From a virus, in the IMG/VR virus record IMGVR_UViG_3300006917_000063, positions 1-38,346 of that record: DNA of 38,346 nt, one strand, 5' to 3'. Of the stretch, positions 9,965-17,578 are shown one piece after another. The notes under the pieces were generated by a model. It saw only the letters and a program-made list of their open reading frames with translations. It was not told where the DNA came from and ran no database searches. The position numbers were made by a program, and so were the translations under genes. Positions within the stretch are counted from its first letter, which is position 1, and every line of letters starts with the position of its first letter.

Positions 9965-10321
9965 ATGTCTCAATGGATCGAATATTCACTTGTCGTGCTC
10001 AACGGTAGTGGTCTGCAACCCTATGAAACACTCGTTCCACTCGGGGTCAATTTTGATGGAGGCTACTATGTGGAAAATGGTCGCTATCGCGGTCGGTTGA
10101 GCGGCACACAAGAACAGATCGACAATGCCCTGCGGTCGCTGGTCATGTTTGGCGTGCAGCCCCTCACCGAATCGGATATACTGGGCATCGTGGAACGTGT
10201 CGTGCCGACCAACTCGCTGGTGCGGAGTGCGACCCCCGATGCCCCCGAACAATATCTCGGCCCCGCATCCTTGACCGACACATTAGAGATTACCCGACCT
10301 CTTTCTGCCACCCCGTTCTAA
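9965..10321 (+). CDS. Uncharacterised 118-aa phage protein
   Basis: I do not recognise this family. The protein starts MSQWIEYSLVVLNGSG, has a GGYYVENGRYRGRLSG stretch that looks beta-stranded, then a helical segment (TQEQIDNALRSLVMFGV), and a Pro-rich end. It has a good AGAGG site 6 nt before the ATG and its own late promoter box just upstream. It precedes the glycosyltransferase-like gene by 20 nt, so the two are probably co-transcribed and may act together. No signal peptide or membrane segment was seen. Confidence 0.65.
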   Translation: MSQWIEYSLVVLNGSGLQPYETLVPLGVNFDGGYYVENGRYRGRLSGTQEQIDNALRSLVMFGVQPLTESDILGIVERVVPTNSLVRSATPDAPEQYLGPASLTDTLEITRPLSATPF

Positions 10322-10341
10322 CTTTAATGATGGAGTAGACA

Positions 10342-11601
10342 ATGGAACACACGATGACTGAAGCGTTAGCGACGATTGAACGTAATGTGCGTCAGCAGGA
10401 ACTGTTAGAAGATTTTGACGCAATTCAGATGGCACGCACCCCCGAAGTGCTGAAACGCTTCGTGGTCGGTGCGCAAGCGATGGATCATCCCGCCCAAGGC
10501 TGGGCGCAATGCGTCTTGGAATTGCAAATCAAGTATGATGATATTCGACGCGCCAAGATCAACTCGGAACTCATTCAGATCGAAATCGACGAACTCGAAA
10601 AAGAAAACACACCCAAGTCATTGCTCAATGCAAAACTCAAGCATATCGATCTGGAAGCACAAGATCGAGCAATGCTCGGCGCGATTCGTGAGTTCCAGTC
10701 GCTCTATGCGATCTACAAAAACTACGGCAAACGCTACTCTCGCGATGAACTGGATGCGTCACAGGTCGAATATTGGCAGAACCGCTTGACGCGCCAAGCC
10801 TTGCAGGAGCAGCAGTCACGTCAGTTGGGAATCGGCCCCGGCAATCTGGAAGCGTTGCGAGAGATCGACTTGTCACCACTGGCGCTGCCGTCACCCACAG
10901 AAGCGTTGAAACTGCCTGCCTCGCGCATTGACGACATCATCAAGACGGAAGATCGGTTCCTCGCACAACCTGCGGCGGATGATGTGGCAGCCGTGCAGCG
11001 ACGCTACTTGGAAACCGGCAAACAGCGTATGCTCATCGTGACGCTGACGGCGAGTGAAACGCAGCCGGAGACGGTGCCGGCACTGGAGCGCCCGTATAGC
11101 ATTCCTGCGACCGTCGAACGTCGGCGTCATTGCATTCACGGGATGACCATCGACCGTGGGTATACCGAAGCGGTGTTGCAAGCGATTCGCGAGGGCGCCA
11201 CGCATCTGATGTGCATCGAAGACGATACGTTCCCGCCGCTGGATGCGATTGAACGCTTATTGGCGCACGACACGGATATCGTGTGTGGCTGGTATCCGAA
11301 GCGTCAGCCGGGGCCGCGTGTCGGCGTGCCCATCGTGCTAGAGAACGGGAAGCGCAAGACGCTGGATAATCCCGATGCGACGAATGGGTTGGTGGAACTC
11401 TACACGGTGCCGATGGGCTGCACGTTGATCAAGACCGACGTGTTCAAGCATATTGAGATGCCGTGGTTTGTCACCACAGGGCAACTCACACAGGATAGTT
11501 TCTTTAGTCAAAAGGCACGCGATGCGGGGTATACGCTATGGTGCGATACGTCGATTCGCTGCGAACACCGCGACCGAGAGACAGGGGTCGTGTACGTCTA
11601 A
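10342..11601 (+). CDS. Glycosyltransferase-like protein with phage-specific helical N-terminal domain
   Basis: The 419-residue protein has a GGAG site 6 nt before the ATG. Residues 1-170 are helical and rich in Glu, Lys and Gln (coiled-coil-like around residues 60-110). From residue 229 the sequence becomes GT-A-like: MLIVTLTASE at the first strand, then GYTEAVLQAIREGATHLMCIEDDTFPP with E293-D294-D295 as the probable metal/nucleotide-sugar acidic motif. GWYPKR and VPMGCTLIKTDVF follow, and a late TQDSFFSQKARDAGYTLWCD segment ends with H409. That order is typical of family-2-like glycosyltransferases. It lies between kelch-like genes, so glycosylation of virion proteins or of a host glycan is plausible. 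The donor and acceptor are unknown. Confidence 0.72.
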   Translation: MEHTMTEALATIERNVRQQELLEDFDAIQMARTPEVLKRFVVGAQAMDHPAQGWAQCVLELQIKYDDIRRAKINSELIQIEIDELEKENTPKSLLNAKLKHIDLEAQDRAMLGAIREFQSLYAIYKNYGKRYSRDELDASQVEYWQNRLTRQALQEQQSRQLGIGPGNLEALREIDLSPLALPSPTEALKLPASRIDDIIKTEDRFLAQPAADDVAAVQRRYLETGKQRMLIVTLTASETQPETVPALERPYSIPATVERRRHCIHGMTIDRGYTEAVLQAIREGATHLMCIEDDTFPPLDAIERLLAHDTDIVCGWYPKRQPGPRVGVPIVLENGKRKTLDNPDATNGLVELYTVPMGCTLIKTDVFKHIEMPWFVTTGQLTQDSFFSQKARDAGYTLWCDTSIRCEHRDRETGVVYV

Positions 11602-11608
11602 CTAACCG

Positions 11609-13036
11609 ATGGCGATCACCAAACTCGAAAACGACGCACTCTCGAACACGGTCACGGCCAACGTCGTGTCGATGTCGTTTGGCAACAGTAGCGTCAATAC
11701 CGTTGTCACGTCGAGTGGGATTACGCTATCGAATACGGTGACGACCCAAGCGTTTGCGGTACCGCTGGTCGCAGGCGAAACACTTGCGGCGTTAGATGCG
11801 GTGTATGTGGAACCCGCGCTGACAAGTGGTACCGCAGGGCGTGTCTATAAGATGGATGCGGATGTGCTGGTCAAGAGCACCCAAGCGTTCTTCGCGGGGG
11901 TTGCATTGGCAGGGGCGTCCGCAGGTGCGAACGTCAACATTCAAACGAGTGGTATTGTCTCGGGGTTCGTGGGGTTAACGGCAGGGGCGATGTACTATGC
12001 GGGAAGTACCGCAGGGGCGATTACCGCCACCAAACCCTTACATCCACTGCCGGTCGGAATCGCAGTCTCGACCACGCAGTTGTATATCAACATTGGCAAC
12101 AAGCGAGAAGATGAGCAGTCAGAGAATGTGTCGGCGGTGTATGGGTATGCGTTAGGTGGATATTCGGGTGCGTATGCTGCTACGGGAGATCGTATTACCT
12201 TTAGCACGGGTGCGACGGCTGCCAGTACTGTCAGTAATCTAACATATACAAGTTATTATCCGGCCGCCGTTTCTGACACCTCTGTGTACGGTTATATTGC
12301 TGGTGGCGCGACAAACTCTGGTGTATATGTTACGACCGCGAACCGTATTACTTTTGCTACCAGCGTGACGGTGGCCAGCACCGTTAGTAACCTATCGCAA
12401 GGTCGTCAAGCACTAGTGGGTATTTCTGATGGGGCCGTGTATGGCTATACAATGGGGGGAAGTAGTGGCTGGCACGTTGTAACTGCTGAACGTATTACAT
12501 TTACTTCTGGTGTCACCGCCGCGAGTACGGTGAGTAATTTATCACAAGCACGAAGTAATTTATCCGGCTTATCGGATGGTTCGGTATACGGATATGCTAT
12601 GGGTGGTTACAGTGGCTCTCCCGGTTATGTGGCCCCAGCCGATCGCACAACGTTTAGCACCGGTGCTACCGCTGCCAGTACCGTAAGTAATTTATCTCAA
12701 GCCCGTGCCAATTTAACAGGCGTATCCGATAACGCTACGTACGGATATACACTCGGTGGTGAAACAGGGGCATCGGTCGCTACCGCAGACCGCACCACAT
12801 TTAGCACAAGTGCTACGGCCGCCTATACGGCCGCGAATCTATCACTCGCACGATATGTGATGTCTGGAGTTTCAGATGGTAACGTGTATGGGTATGCATT
12901 AGGTGGAACTTCTGGTACGATTGTTACTACTGCTGACCGCATCACTTTTAGTACAGGCGCGACGGCTGCATATACCGCCGCCAATTTATCACAAGCACGC
13001 TACGGTGCTGGATGCGTCTCCGACGGTGCCGTCTAA
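11609..13036 (+). CDS. Kelch-like six-repeat receptor-binding/tail protein, paralogue 3
   Basis: This 475-residue paralogue starts MAITKLENDALSNTVTANVV and has a shorter N-terminus than the first two copies, with only a partial FGNSSVNTVVTSS module. The same GETLAALDAVYVEP beta domain follows, then linker KREDEQSENVSAVYGY, six blades and the terminal SDGAV. Blade 1 has lost the usual NLSQAR end (NLTYTSYYPAAVSD). The gene begins 7 nt after the glycosyltransferase-like gene with no clear Shine-Dalgarno site. I infer a receptor-binding or exchangeable tail-tip role. Confidence 0.8.
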   Translation: MAITKLENDALSNTVTANVVSMSFGNSSVNTVVTSSGITLSNTVTTQAFAVPLVAGETLAALDAVYVEPALTSGTAGRVYKMDADVLVKSTQAFFAGVALAGASAGANVNIQTSGIVSGFVGLTAGAMYYAGSTAGAITATKPLHPLPVGIAVSTTQLYINIGNKREDEQSENVSAVYGYALGGYSGAYAATGDRITFSTGATAASTVSNLTYTSYYPAAVSDTSVYGYIAGGATNSGVYVTTANRITFATSVTVASTVSNLSQGRQALVGISDGAVYGYTMGGSSGWHVVTAERITFTSGVTAASTVSNLSQARSNLSGLSDGSVYGYAMGGYSGSPGYVAPADRTTFSTGATAASTVSNLSQARANLTGVSDNATYGYTLGGETGASVATADRTTFSTSATAAYTAANLSLARYVMSGVSDGNVYGYALGGTSGTIVTTADRITFSTGATAAYTAANLSQARYGAGCVSDGAV

Positions 13037-13039
13037 CTC

Positions 13040-13046
13040 CTAAATA
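13040..13046 (+). promoter_or_regulatory. Late promoter box CTAAATA immediately before kelch paralogue 4
   Basis: The context is CCTAAATAT. The box ends 5 nt before the ATG at 13052, so the predicted start site is the A of the ATG (leaderless mRNA). Confidence 0.7.
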
Positions 13047-13051
13047 TTCGT

Positions 13052-14497
13052 ATGGCATTCACTAAGATCGAGAACGACGCCCTCGCAAACACCGTCACCG
13101 CCAACGTCACGTCGCTCTTTACCGGTAACAGCACCGTCAACACCACCATCACCGCAGGGTCGATCACCACCTCCAATACGATTATCGCAACAGGCTATGT
13201 GGTATCGTTCACCGCAGGAGAAACCCTAGCCGCACGGGATGCGGTGTACATCGAGCCCGCATTGACCAGCGGTACTGCGGGACGTGTCTATAAGATGGAT
13301 GCGGATGTCTTGGTGAAGAGTACCCAAGCGTTCTTTGCGGGGTTTGCGCTCGCGAGTGCGTCAGCGGCTGCGAGTGTGAATGTGCAGATTAGCGGCATCG
13401 TCTCGGGGTTCTCGGGCTTGACAGTGGGGGCGTTGTATTATGCGGGGAGCACCGCAGGCGCAGTGACCGCGACGAAACCGTTACATCCGTTGCCGGTAGG
13501 CATTGCGGTGTCTGCAACACAGATCTTGATCAACCCCGGCATCAAACGCGAACAGGAACAGTCAGAGAACGCATCAGCAATATATGGTTATGTGATGGGT
13601 GGAACGACGGGCGCAGTCGTGGCTACCACAGACCGCACTACTTTCAGCACCGGTGCGACAGCGGCCAGTACCGTGAGCAATCTTTCGGTCGCAAAAGCTA
13701 CCCCATATGCTATTAGCGACACCACGGTGTATGGATACGCCGCGGGTGGCACGACGGGTGCGTATGTTGCTACCACAGATCGTATTACCTTTGCGACCAG
13801 TGTGACCGCGGCGTATGCGACCGCAAATTTACCGGCCGCGGTTGGTGATGGCCATCTCAATGGGTTGTCTGATGGGGCGATTTACGGATACCGATTGGGC
13901 GGGTATTCTTCTACGTATAACTCCACGGCGGATCGTCTCACCTTTACCACGGGAATATTTGCGGCCAGTACCGTGAGTAACTTATCAACCGCTCGCTATG
14001 GTACATCCACCGTCAGTGATGCAGGCACGTATGGTTATAATCTCGGTGGTAACACGGGTGCGGATGTCACCACAGCGGATCGTGTGACGTTTAGTACCAG
14101 TGCGACGGCCGCGTACACTGCCGCAAATCTCTCTCAAGATCGACGCTATGCCGCAGGTGTGAGTGACGGGGGCATTACCTACGGATATATTCTTGGTGGT
14201 CGGCGGCAGTCATCCAGTAGTGAAGTGACGACCGGTGATCGTCTCACATTCAGCACGGGTGCCACTGCGGCGAGTACGGTATCCAATCTCGTGACAACAC
14301 GAGCGATTATGCCTGCGGTGAGTGATGGTACGGTATATGGTTACATCGCAGGTGGTAGCACGAATTTTGCAATCAGCAGCCCTACAACCTCCGCAGAGCG
14401 CATCACTTTTAGTACCAGTGCGACGGCTGCATATACGACGGCTAACTTATCACAAGCCCGATATGGTCTTAGTGGTCTCTCTGACGGCGCTGTCTAA
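13052..14497 (+). CDS. Kelch-like six-repeat receptor-binding/tail protein, paralogue 4
   Basis: The 481-residue protein starts MAFTKIENDALANTVTANVT, close to paralogue 3, so these two form a sub-pair distinct from copies 1 and 2. It has the GETLAARDAVYIEP beta domain, the linker KREQEQSENASAIYGY and six repeats, and ends SDGAV. Blades 5 and 6 carry longer loops (GGRRQSSSSEVTTGDR and GGSTNFAISSPTTSAER). It has its own late promoter box 5 nt before the ATG and no Shine-Dalgarno site. Function is inferred as for the other three copies. Confidence 0.8.
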   Translation: MAFTKIENDALANTVTANVTSLFTGNSTVNTTITAGSITTSNTIIATGYVVSFTAGETLAARDAVYIEPALTSGTAGRVYKMDADVLVKSTQAFFAGFALASASAAASVNVQISGIVSGFSGLTVGALYYAGSTAGAVTATKPLHPLPVGIAVSATQILINPGIKREQEQSENASAIYGYVMGGTTGAVVATTDRTTFSTGATAASTVSNLSVAKATPYAISDTTVYGYAAGGTTGAYVATTDRITFATSVTAAYATANLPAAVGDGHLNGLSDGAIYGYRLGGYSSTYNSTADRLTFTTGIFAASTVSNLSTARYGTSTVSDAGTYGYNLGGNTGADVTTADRVTFSTSATAAYTAANLSQDRRYAAGVSDGGITYGYILGGRRQSSSSEVTTGDRLTFSTGATAASTVSNLVTTRAIMPAVSDGTVYGYIAGGSTNFAISSPTTSAERITFSTSATAAYTTANLSQARYGLSGLSDGAV

Positions 14498-14503
14498 CCC
14501 CAC

Positions 14504-14510
14504 CTAAATA
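14504..14510 (+). promoter_or_regulatory. Late promoter box CTAAATA before the MGYLGR fibre gene
   Basis: The context is CCTAAATAC. Six nt separate the box from the ATG at 14517, which predicts a 0-1 nt leader. Confidence 0.7.
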
Positions 14511-14516
14511 CATCAT

Positions 14517-15443
14517 ATGGGCTACCTCGGACGACAACCTTCTATCGGGCGCTTCGCACACCTTGACGACATCACGTCATCGTTCAATAGTGCGTGCACC
14601 ACGTTCTCGCTGACACAATCGTCGGTGCCACTTGTTCCCGGTGCCGCCTCGAACCTCATCGTCAGTTTGGGTGGTGTGTTGCAGGAACCCGAAGTCGCCT
14701 ACACCGTGAGCGGATCGACCATCGTGTTCTCCGCCGCCCCCGCGAATACCCAACCGTTCTTTGGCATTCTGTTGGGGGATGTGCTCGACGTGGGGCAGGT
14801 GTCGCAGGGTGCGGTGATCAATGCGTCGTCATTCAGTGTGGGCGCGAATGTCGTTATCAATACCTCTGCGGTATTTGTAGGCAATAGTACTGCGAATGTC
14901 ATTCAAACAAGTAGTGCTGTCACCGTTGGGGCGAATGTGGTTGCGAATACGTCAACAGTATTTCTTGGAAATTCTACGGCGAATCTTGTTCTCACCAGCA
15001 CCAGTCTTACGATTGCCAATTCAACCGCGAATCTGGTTCTTACTCCGACTGACATTTATTCCGTGGCGTGGACAGATTACACCGCATCATCCACCATCAC
15101 GGGATGGTCGTCATTTACAGCAAATCGTAAAATTATTAAATATAAAAAAATTGGCAAATTAGTATTTGTGCAATGGCATTTGGAAGGTACCAGTAATGCC
15201 ACGTCAGTATCCTTTACTCTTCCGTATACGTGTGTAAATAATACCGGAACCGGGTATCCATCCGCCTATGGTACATGGTTTGGATATGATAAAGGTGCAT
15301 ATCTTTCAACAATTCAAAGCAACTATATTTCAGCAGGTTCGTCTTTAGTCGAACATCGCACATCTCCCGGCACAGCGGCAGGTTGGACGGCAAGCGGCAC
15401 TAAAATATCCAGCGGCACATTATTCTATGAGTCTACGACATAA
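14517..15443 (+). CDS. Tail-fibre-type virion protein with MGYLGR N-terminal anchor
   Basis: The 308-residue protein starts MGYLGRQPSIGRFAHLDDI. The SSFNSACTTFSLTQ and NLIVSLGGVLQEPEVAYTVS segments (to about residue 90) match a common N-terminal domain of tailed-phage fibre and structural proteins. Residues 105-180 hold two copies of the VGANVxxNTSxVFxGNSTAN module and a third degenerate one. The C-terminal 130 residues (VAWTDYTASSTITGWSSF, then KIGKLVFVQWHLEGTSNATSVSFTLPYT) form a distinct, more AT-rich beta domain. The KIGKLVFVQWxLEG pattern occurs in C-terminal domains of phage fibres, so this may be the receptor-contacting tip. The drop in GC over 15120-15330 suggests recent acquisition of the tip. 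Confidence 0.78.
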   Translation: MGYLGRQPSIGRFAHLDDITSSFNSACTTFSLTQSSVPLVPGAASNLIVSLGGVLQEPEVAYTVSGSTIVFSAAPANTQPFFGILLGDVLDVGQVSQGAVINASSFSVGANVVINTSAVFVGNSTANVIQTSSAVTVGANVVANTSTVFLGNSTANLVLTSTSLTIANSTANLVLTPTDIYSVAWTDYTASSTITGWSSFTANRKIIKYKKIGKLVFVQWHLEGTSNATSVSFTLPYTCVNNTGTGYPSAYGTWFGYDKGAYLSTIQSNYISAGSSLVEHRTSPGTAAGWTASGTKISSGTLFYESTT

Positions 15444-15446
15444 CCT

Positions 15447-15453
15447 CTAAATA
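15447..15453 (+). promoter_or_regulatory. Late promoter box CTAAATA before the second anchor-type gene
   Basis: The context is TCTAAATAC, the closest of the set to T4 TATAAATA along with the copy at 17567. Five nt separate it from the ATG at 15459 (leaderless prediction). Confidence 0.7.
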
Positions 15454-15458
15454 CTCAT

Positions 15459-16022
15459 ATGGCATACCTCGGTCGCCCACTCGCTACGGATAAAACCACC
15501 CGCACGAAGAAGATCGACTCGCTCGCCGCGTCGTTCAATAGTGCCTGCACGGTGTTCAATCTGACCTCCAGTGGGGCGGCCGTCTATCCTGCGACCTCGA
15601 AAAATCTGCTCATTAGCATCAACGGTGTCATTCAGGAACCCGATGTCGCGTTCACTGTGAATGCGGCAACGATTACCTTTACCTCGGCACCTTCGACGGG
15701 CGCGACGTTCTTTGGCGTGCTCAACGGCGAACCGAATGATTTATTGCTGACACCCTCCGTCACCACGTTGACGATTGGGTCGAACGTGAGTGCGAATGCG
15801 ACCACGGTGTTTGTGGGAAATAGCACGGCGAACGCCGTGCACACCTCAGCAGGATTTACTGTGGGTGCGAACGTGACGATGAATGCCTCCACCCTGTTTG
15901 TAGGCAATAGTTCTGTCAATACCGCGATTACCGCCGGTGCGATTACGTTGAGTGGTGTGGCAATTGGTGGCGGTGACGGTGACCAGATTGTGTTAGCCAC
16001 GCAAATCTTCGGAGGTCGGTAA
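15459..16022 (+). CDS. Short fibre-anchor virion protein (MAYLGR type)
   Basis: The 187-residue protein starts MAYLGRPLATDKTTRTKKID. It shares the SFNSACTVFNLTSSG and LLISINGVIQEPDVAFTV anchor domain with its upstream neighbour, then has two copies of the module (GSNVSANATTVFVGNSTANA and GANVTMNASTLFVGNSSVNT). It ends GGGDGDQIVLATQIFGGR without the extra tip domain seen upstream. It may be an adaptor or truncated fibre on which another subunit sits. The paralogy is visible directly; the adaptor role is inference. Confidence 0.78.
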   Translation: MAYLGRPLATDKTTRTKKIDSLAASFNSACTVFNLTSSGAAVYPATSKNLLISINGVIQEPDVAFTVNAATITFTSAPSTGATFFGVLNGEPNDLLLTPSVTTLTIGSNVSANATTVFVGNSTANAVHTSAGFTVGANVTMNASTLFVGNSSVNTAITAGAITLSGVAIGGGDGDQIVLATQIFGGR

Positions 16023-16032
16023 GATGCACGCA

Positions 16033-16039
16033 CTAAATA
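16033..16039 (+). promoter_or_regulatory. Late promoter box CTAAATA before the 120-aa gene
   Basis: The context is ACTAAATAT. The predicted start is at about 16045, so the mRNA would begin GAGG, placing the Shine-Dalgarno site at the extreme 5' end, as at 9942. Confidence 0.65.
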
Positions 16040-16055
16040 TGTGTGAGGTTCGGTA

Positions 16056-16418
16056 ATGGCCACATTCTCAAAAGTTCTTCTCTCGGGCAGTTCACAGGGT
16101 AAAGGCATCAAGGTCGCGGCAACTTCCAGTACCGGCACGACGATTCACGCTACGGGCACGTCATCCAGTATTATTGATGAGGTGTGGCTGTGGTGTGTGA
16201 ACTCCTCAACGACCGCAGTGAAACTCACGGTGCAATATGGCGGGACGACCTCACCCGATAATGATATTGAAGTGACGGTGCCGGGTGAATCTGGATTAAT
16301 GCTCGTCGCGCCGGGGTTGCCGGTGACGGGTACGGGTGCTGCGGCCACGACCATTTATGCCTTTGCGGGCACGACGAATGTGCTGGTGATATATGGCTAT
16401 GTTAATCGTATTACCTAA
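16056..16418 (+). CDS. Small beta-rich virion structural protein
   Basis: The 120-residue protein (MATFSKVLLSGSSQGKGIKV...) has the form of a small beta-sandwich virion protein. A segment IIDEVWLWCVNSSTTAVKLTV is followed by DNDIEVTVPGESGLMLVAPGLP and TTIYAFAGTTNVLVIYGYV. Proteins of this pattern are common near tail and neck genes of tailed phages. It has GAGG 7 nt before the ATG and a late promoter box. Its exact location in the virion is not determinable from sequence. Confidence 0.72.
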   Translation: MATFSKVLLSGSSQGKGIKVAATSSTGTTIHATGTSSSIIDEVWLWCVNSSTTAVKLTVQYGGTTSPDNDIEVTVPGESGLMLVAPGLPVTGTGAAATTIYAFAGTTNVLVIYGYVNRIT

Positions 16419-16430
16419 ACGAGACGAGCG

Positions 16431-17018
16431 ATGAGTTTACGATTAGGTACGGGCAGTGGCCCGTTGGGTAGTGCAGGGATGGTGAGTTTATGGAACTCAC
16501 CGAGCTTGCTTGTTGCCTCTGTTCAACGTGGATCTACATCGATCACTGGGGCAAACTACTCCGCAACCTCTACCATTAGCAGTGTAAACACAAACTATAG
16601 TGTCGTAAGCTGCCGAGGGAATGGAAATGGCGGAGTTGCGAATCGGTCATTAATTCCATATATCCAGTTAACGAATGCAACGACGTTAACGGCAACTCGC
16701 CCATATCAGGATGGAAGTAACTCCTCAACTATTTATTGGGAAGTCATCGAATTCTACCCGGGAGTTGTGCGAAACATCCAATCGTTTAGTTTGAGTTTTA
16801 CTGGAGGCCCTACACCGACCGCAACGCTTACGACGTTTAATACAAGTAAAAGTTTATTGTTTTATCGTGGCGTAGATCAGCCGGGTGGGTATGGTGGCGA
16901 TCTAGCATCTTATACGGCCTATCCAGTTACAAACGTAGATAGTAGTACGCAAGTTTCTGGTAGTATCGGTGCCTGGGGTGACGGCCGTATTTTTGCTACA
17001 TTAGTAGAGCTTTATTAA
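16431..17018 (+). CDS. Beta-rich virion protein (SVQRGSTSI-type domain)
   Basis: The 195-residue protein starts MSLRLGTGSGPLGSAG. The core SVQRGSTSITGANYSATSTI followed by SSVNTNYSVVSCRG matches a pattern seen in phage fibre and tail proteins in which a basic QRG leads into repeated beta strands. The pattern TISSVNxxxS..V and WEVIEFYPGVVRNIQSF is compatible with a jelly-roll-like binding domain. It starts 12 nt after its neighbour and is part of a small-gene run 16056-17473. No catalytic residues are evident. Confidence 0.7.
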   Translation: MSLRLGTGSGPLGSAGMVSLWNSPSLLVASVQRGSTSITGANYSATSTISSVNTNYSVVSCRGNGNGGVANRSLIPYIQLTNATTLTATRPYQDGSNSSTIYWEVIEFYPGVVRNIQSFSLSFTGGPTPTATLTTFNTSKSLLFYRGVDQPGGYGGDLASYTAYPVTNVDSSTQVSGSIGAWGDGRIFATLVELY

Positions 17019-17029
17019 AGGTGCATACA

Positions 17030-17473
17030 ATGAATCGACAATTACAAATTCGCAACGGGCAAGCAGAAACCGAATGGTCGGGAGCAAACGGATTTCCTAT
17101 ACCACCATCGGATGAATGGATCTTTGTGGATGTCACCGACCGCCCCGACGCCACCGTCGGCATGCGCTACGACGCCGCGACCGACACGTTTTCACCCGCA
17201 CCTGTCGTTCCACGCACCATCGTGAGCAAAGCACAGGTGGTCGGTGTGCTGACGGCACAGGAGTGGTCGGAAATGAATAAGTATCATCCGACCGCAGACG
17301 CCCCCTATAATGATGCAGAAGTATTCTGGGCGATTACGCAGTTCAATCTCGCGGATCGCATTAATCTCGCAGACCCGCGTATCACGCAGATTTTTACGAT
17401 GCTGGTGGGAAAGAACTTGTTGAGTGAGGCACGAGCCGCGGAGATCACCGCGGCACTTCTCGCATTGGCCTAA
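17030..17473 (+). CDS. Uncharacterised virion-associated protein, 147 aa
   Basis: A GTG at 17021 would add three residues, but I place the start at the ATG at 17030 because AAGGTG lies 6 nt before it. The N-terminal half (MNRQLQIRNGQAETEWSG, then PPSDEWIFVDVTDRPDATVG) is a compact beta module with a DxxTDTFSP end. The C-terminal half is helical (SKAQVVGVLTAQEWSEMNKY, then AEVFWAITQFNLADRINLADP and a final Leu/Ala-rich helix). The layout resembles small proteins encoded beside phage tail fibres, sometimes as chaperones. That function is only a guess. Confidence 0.65.
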   Translation: MNRQLQIRNGQAETEWSGANGFPIPPSDEWIFVDVTDRPDATVGMRYDAATDTFSPAPVVPRTIVSKAQVVGVLTAQEWSEMNKYHPTADAPYNDAEVFWAITQFNLADRINLADPRITQIFTMLVGKNLLSEARAAEITAALLALA

Positions 17474-17521
17474 CTACTCGTTGGTAAGCATTTCCACGAA
17501 GTATTCTACATCCAACTCATC

Positions 17522-17555
17522 GGACATCCCAAACAGCCATTCGTCGGGGGTGTCC
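17522..17555. other. Intergenic inverted repeat in the 105-bp gap before 17579
   Basis: GGACATCCC (17522-17530) can pair with GGGGTGTCC (17547-17555) with one G-U pair, giving a 9-bp stem around a 16-nt loop. There is no T-run on either strand, so it is not a standard intrinsic terminator. The rest of the 17474-17578 gap holds the late box at 17567 and no supported + strand gene. Confidence 0.35.
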
Positions 17556-17566
17556 CGTGCAGTCTT

Positions 17567-17573
17567 CTAAATA
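17567..17573 (+). promoter_or_regulatory. Late promoter box CTAAATA upstream of the fibre / His-Asp cassette
   Basis: The context is TCTAAATAT, 5 nt before the ATG at 17579 (leaderless prediction). No further box was seen until 23319, so this promoter probably drives the fibre gene, both His/Asp-tail genes, the radical SAM gene and the methyltransferase-like gene as one unit. Confidence 0.7.
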
Positions 17574-17578
17574 TCGGT

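Noticed and set aside
6931-14497. Diversity-generating retroelement acting on the kelch loops
   Set aside because: No reverse transcriptase or template repeat is seen in the window, and differences between paralogues are not limited to adenine positions as far as I could judge by eye.
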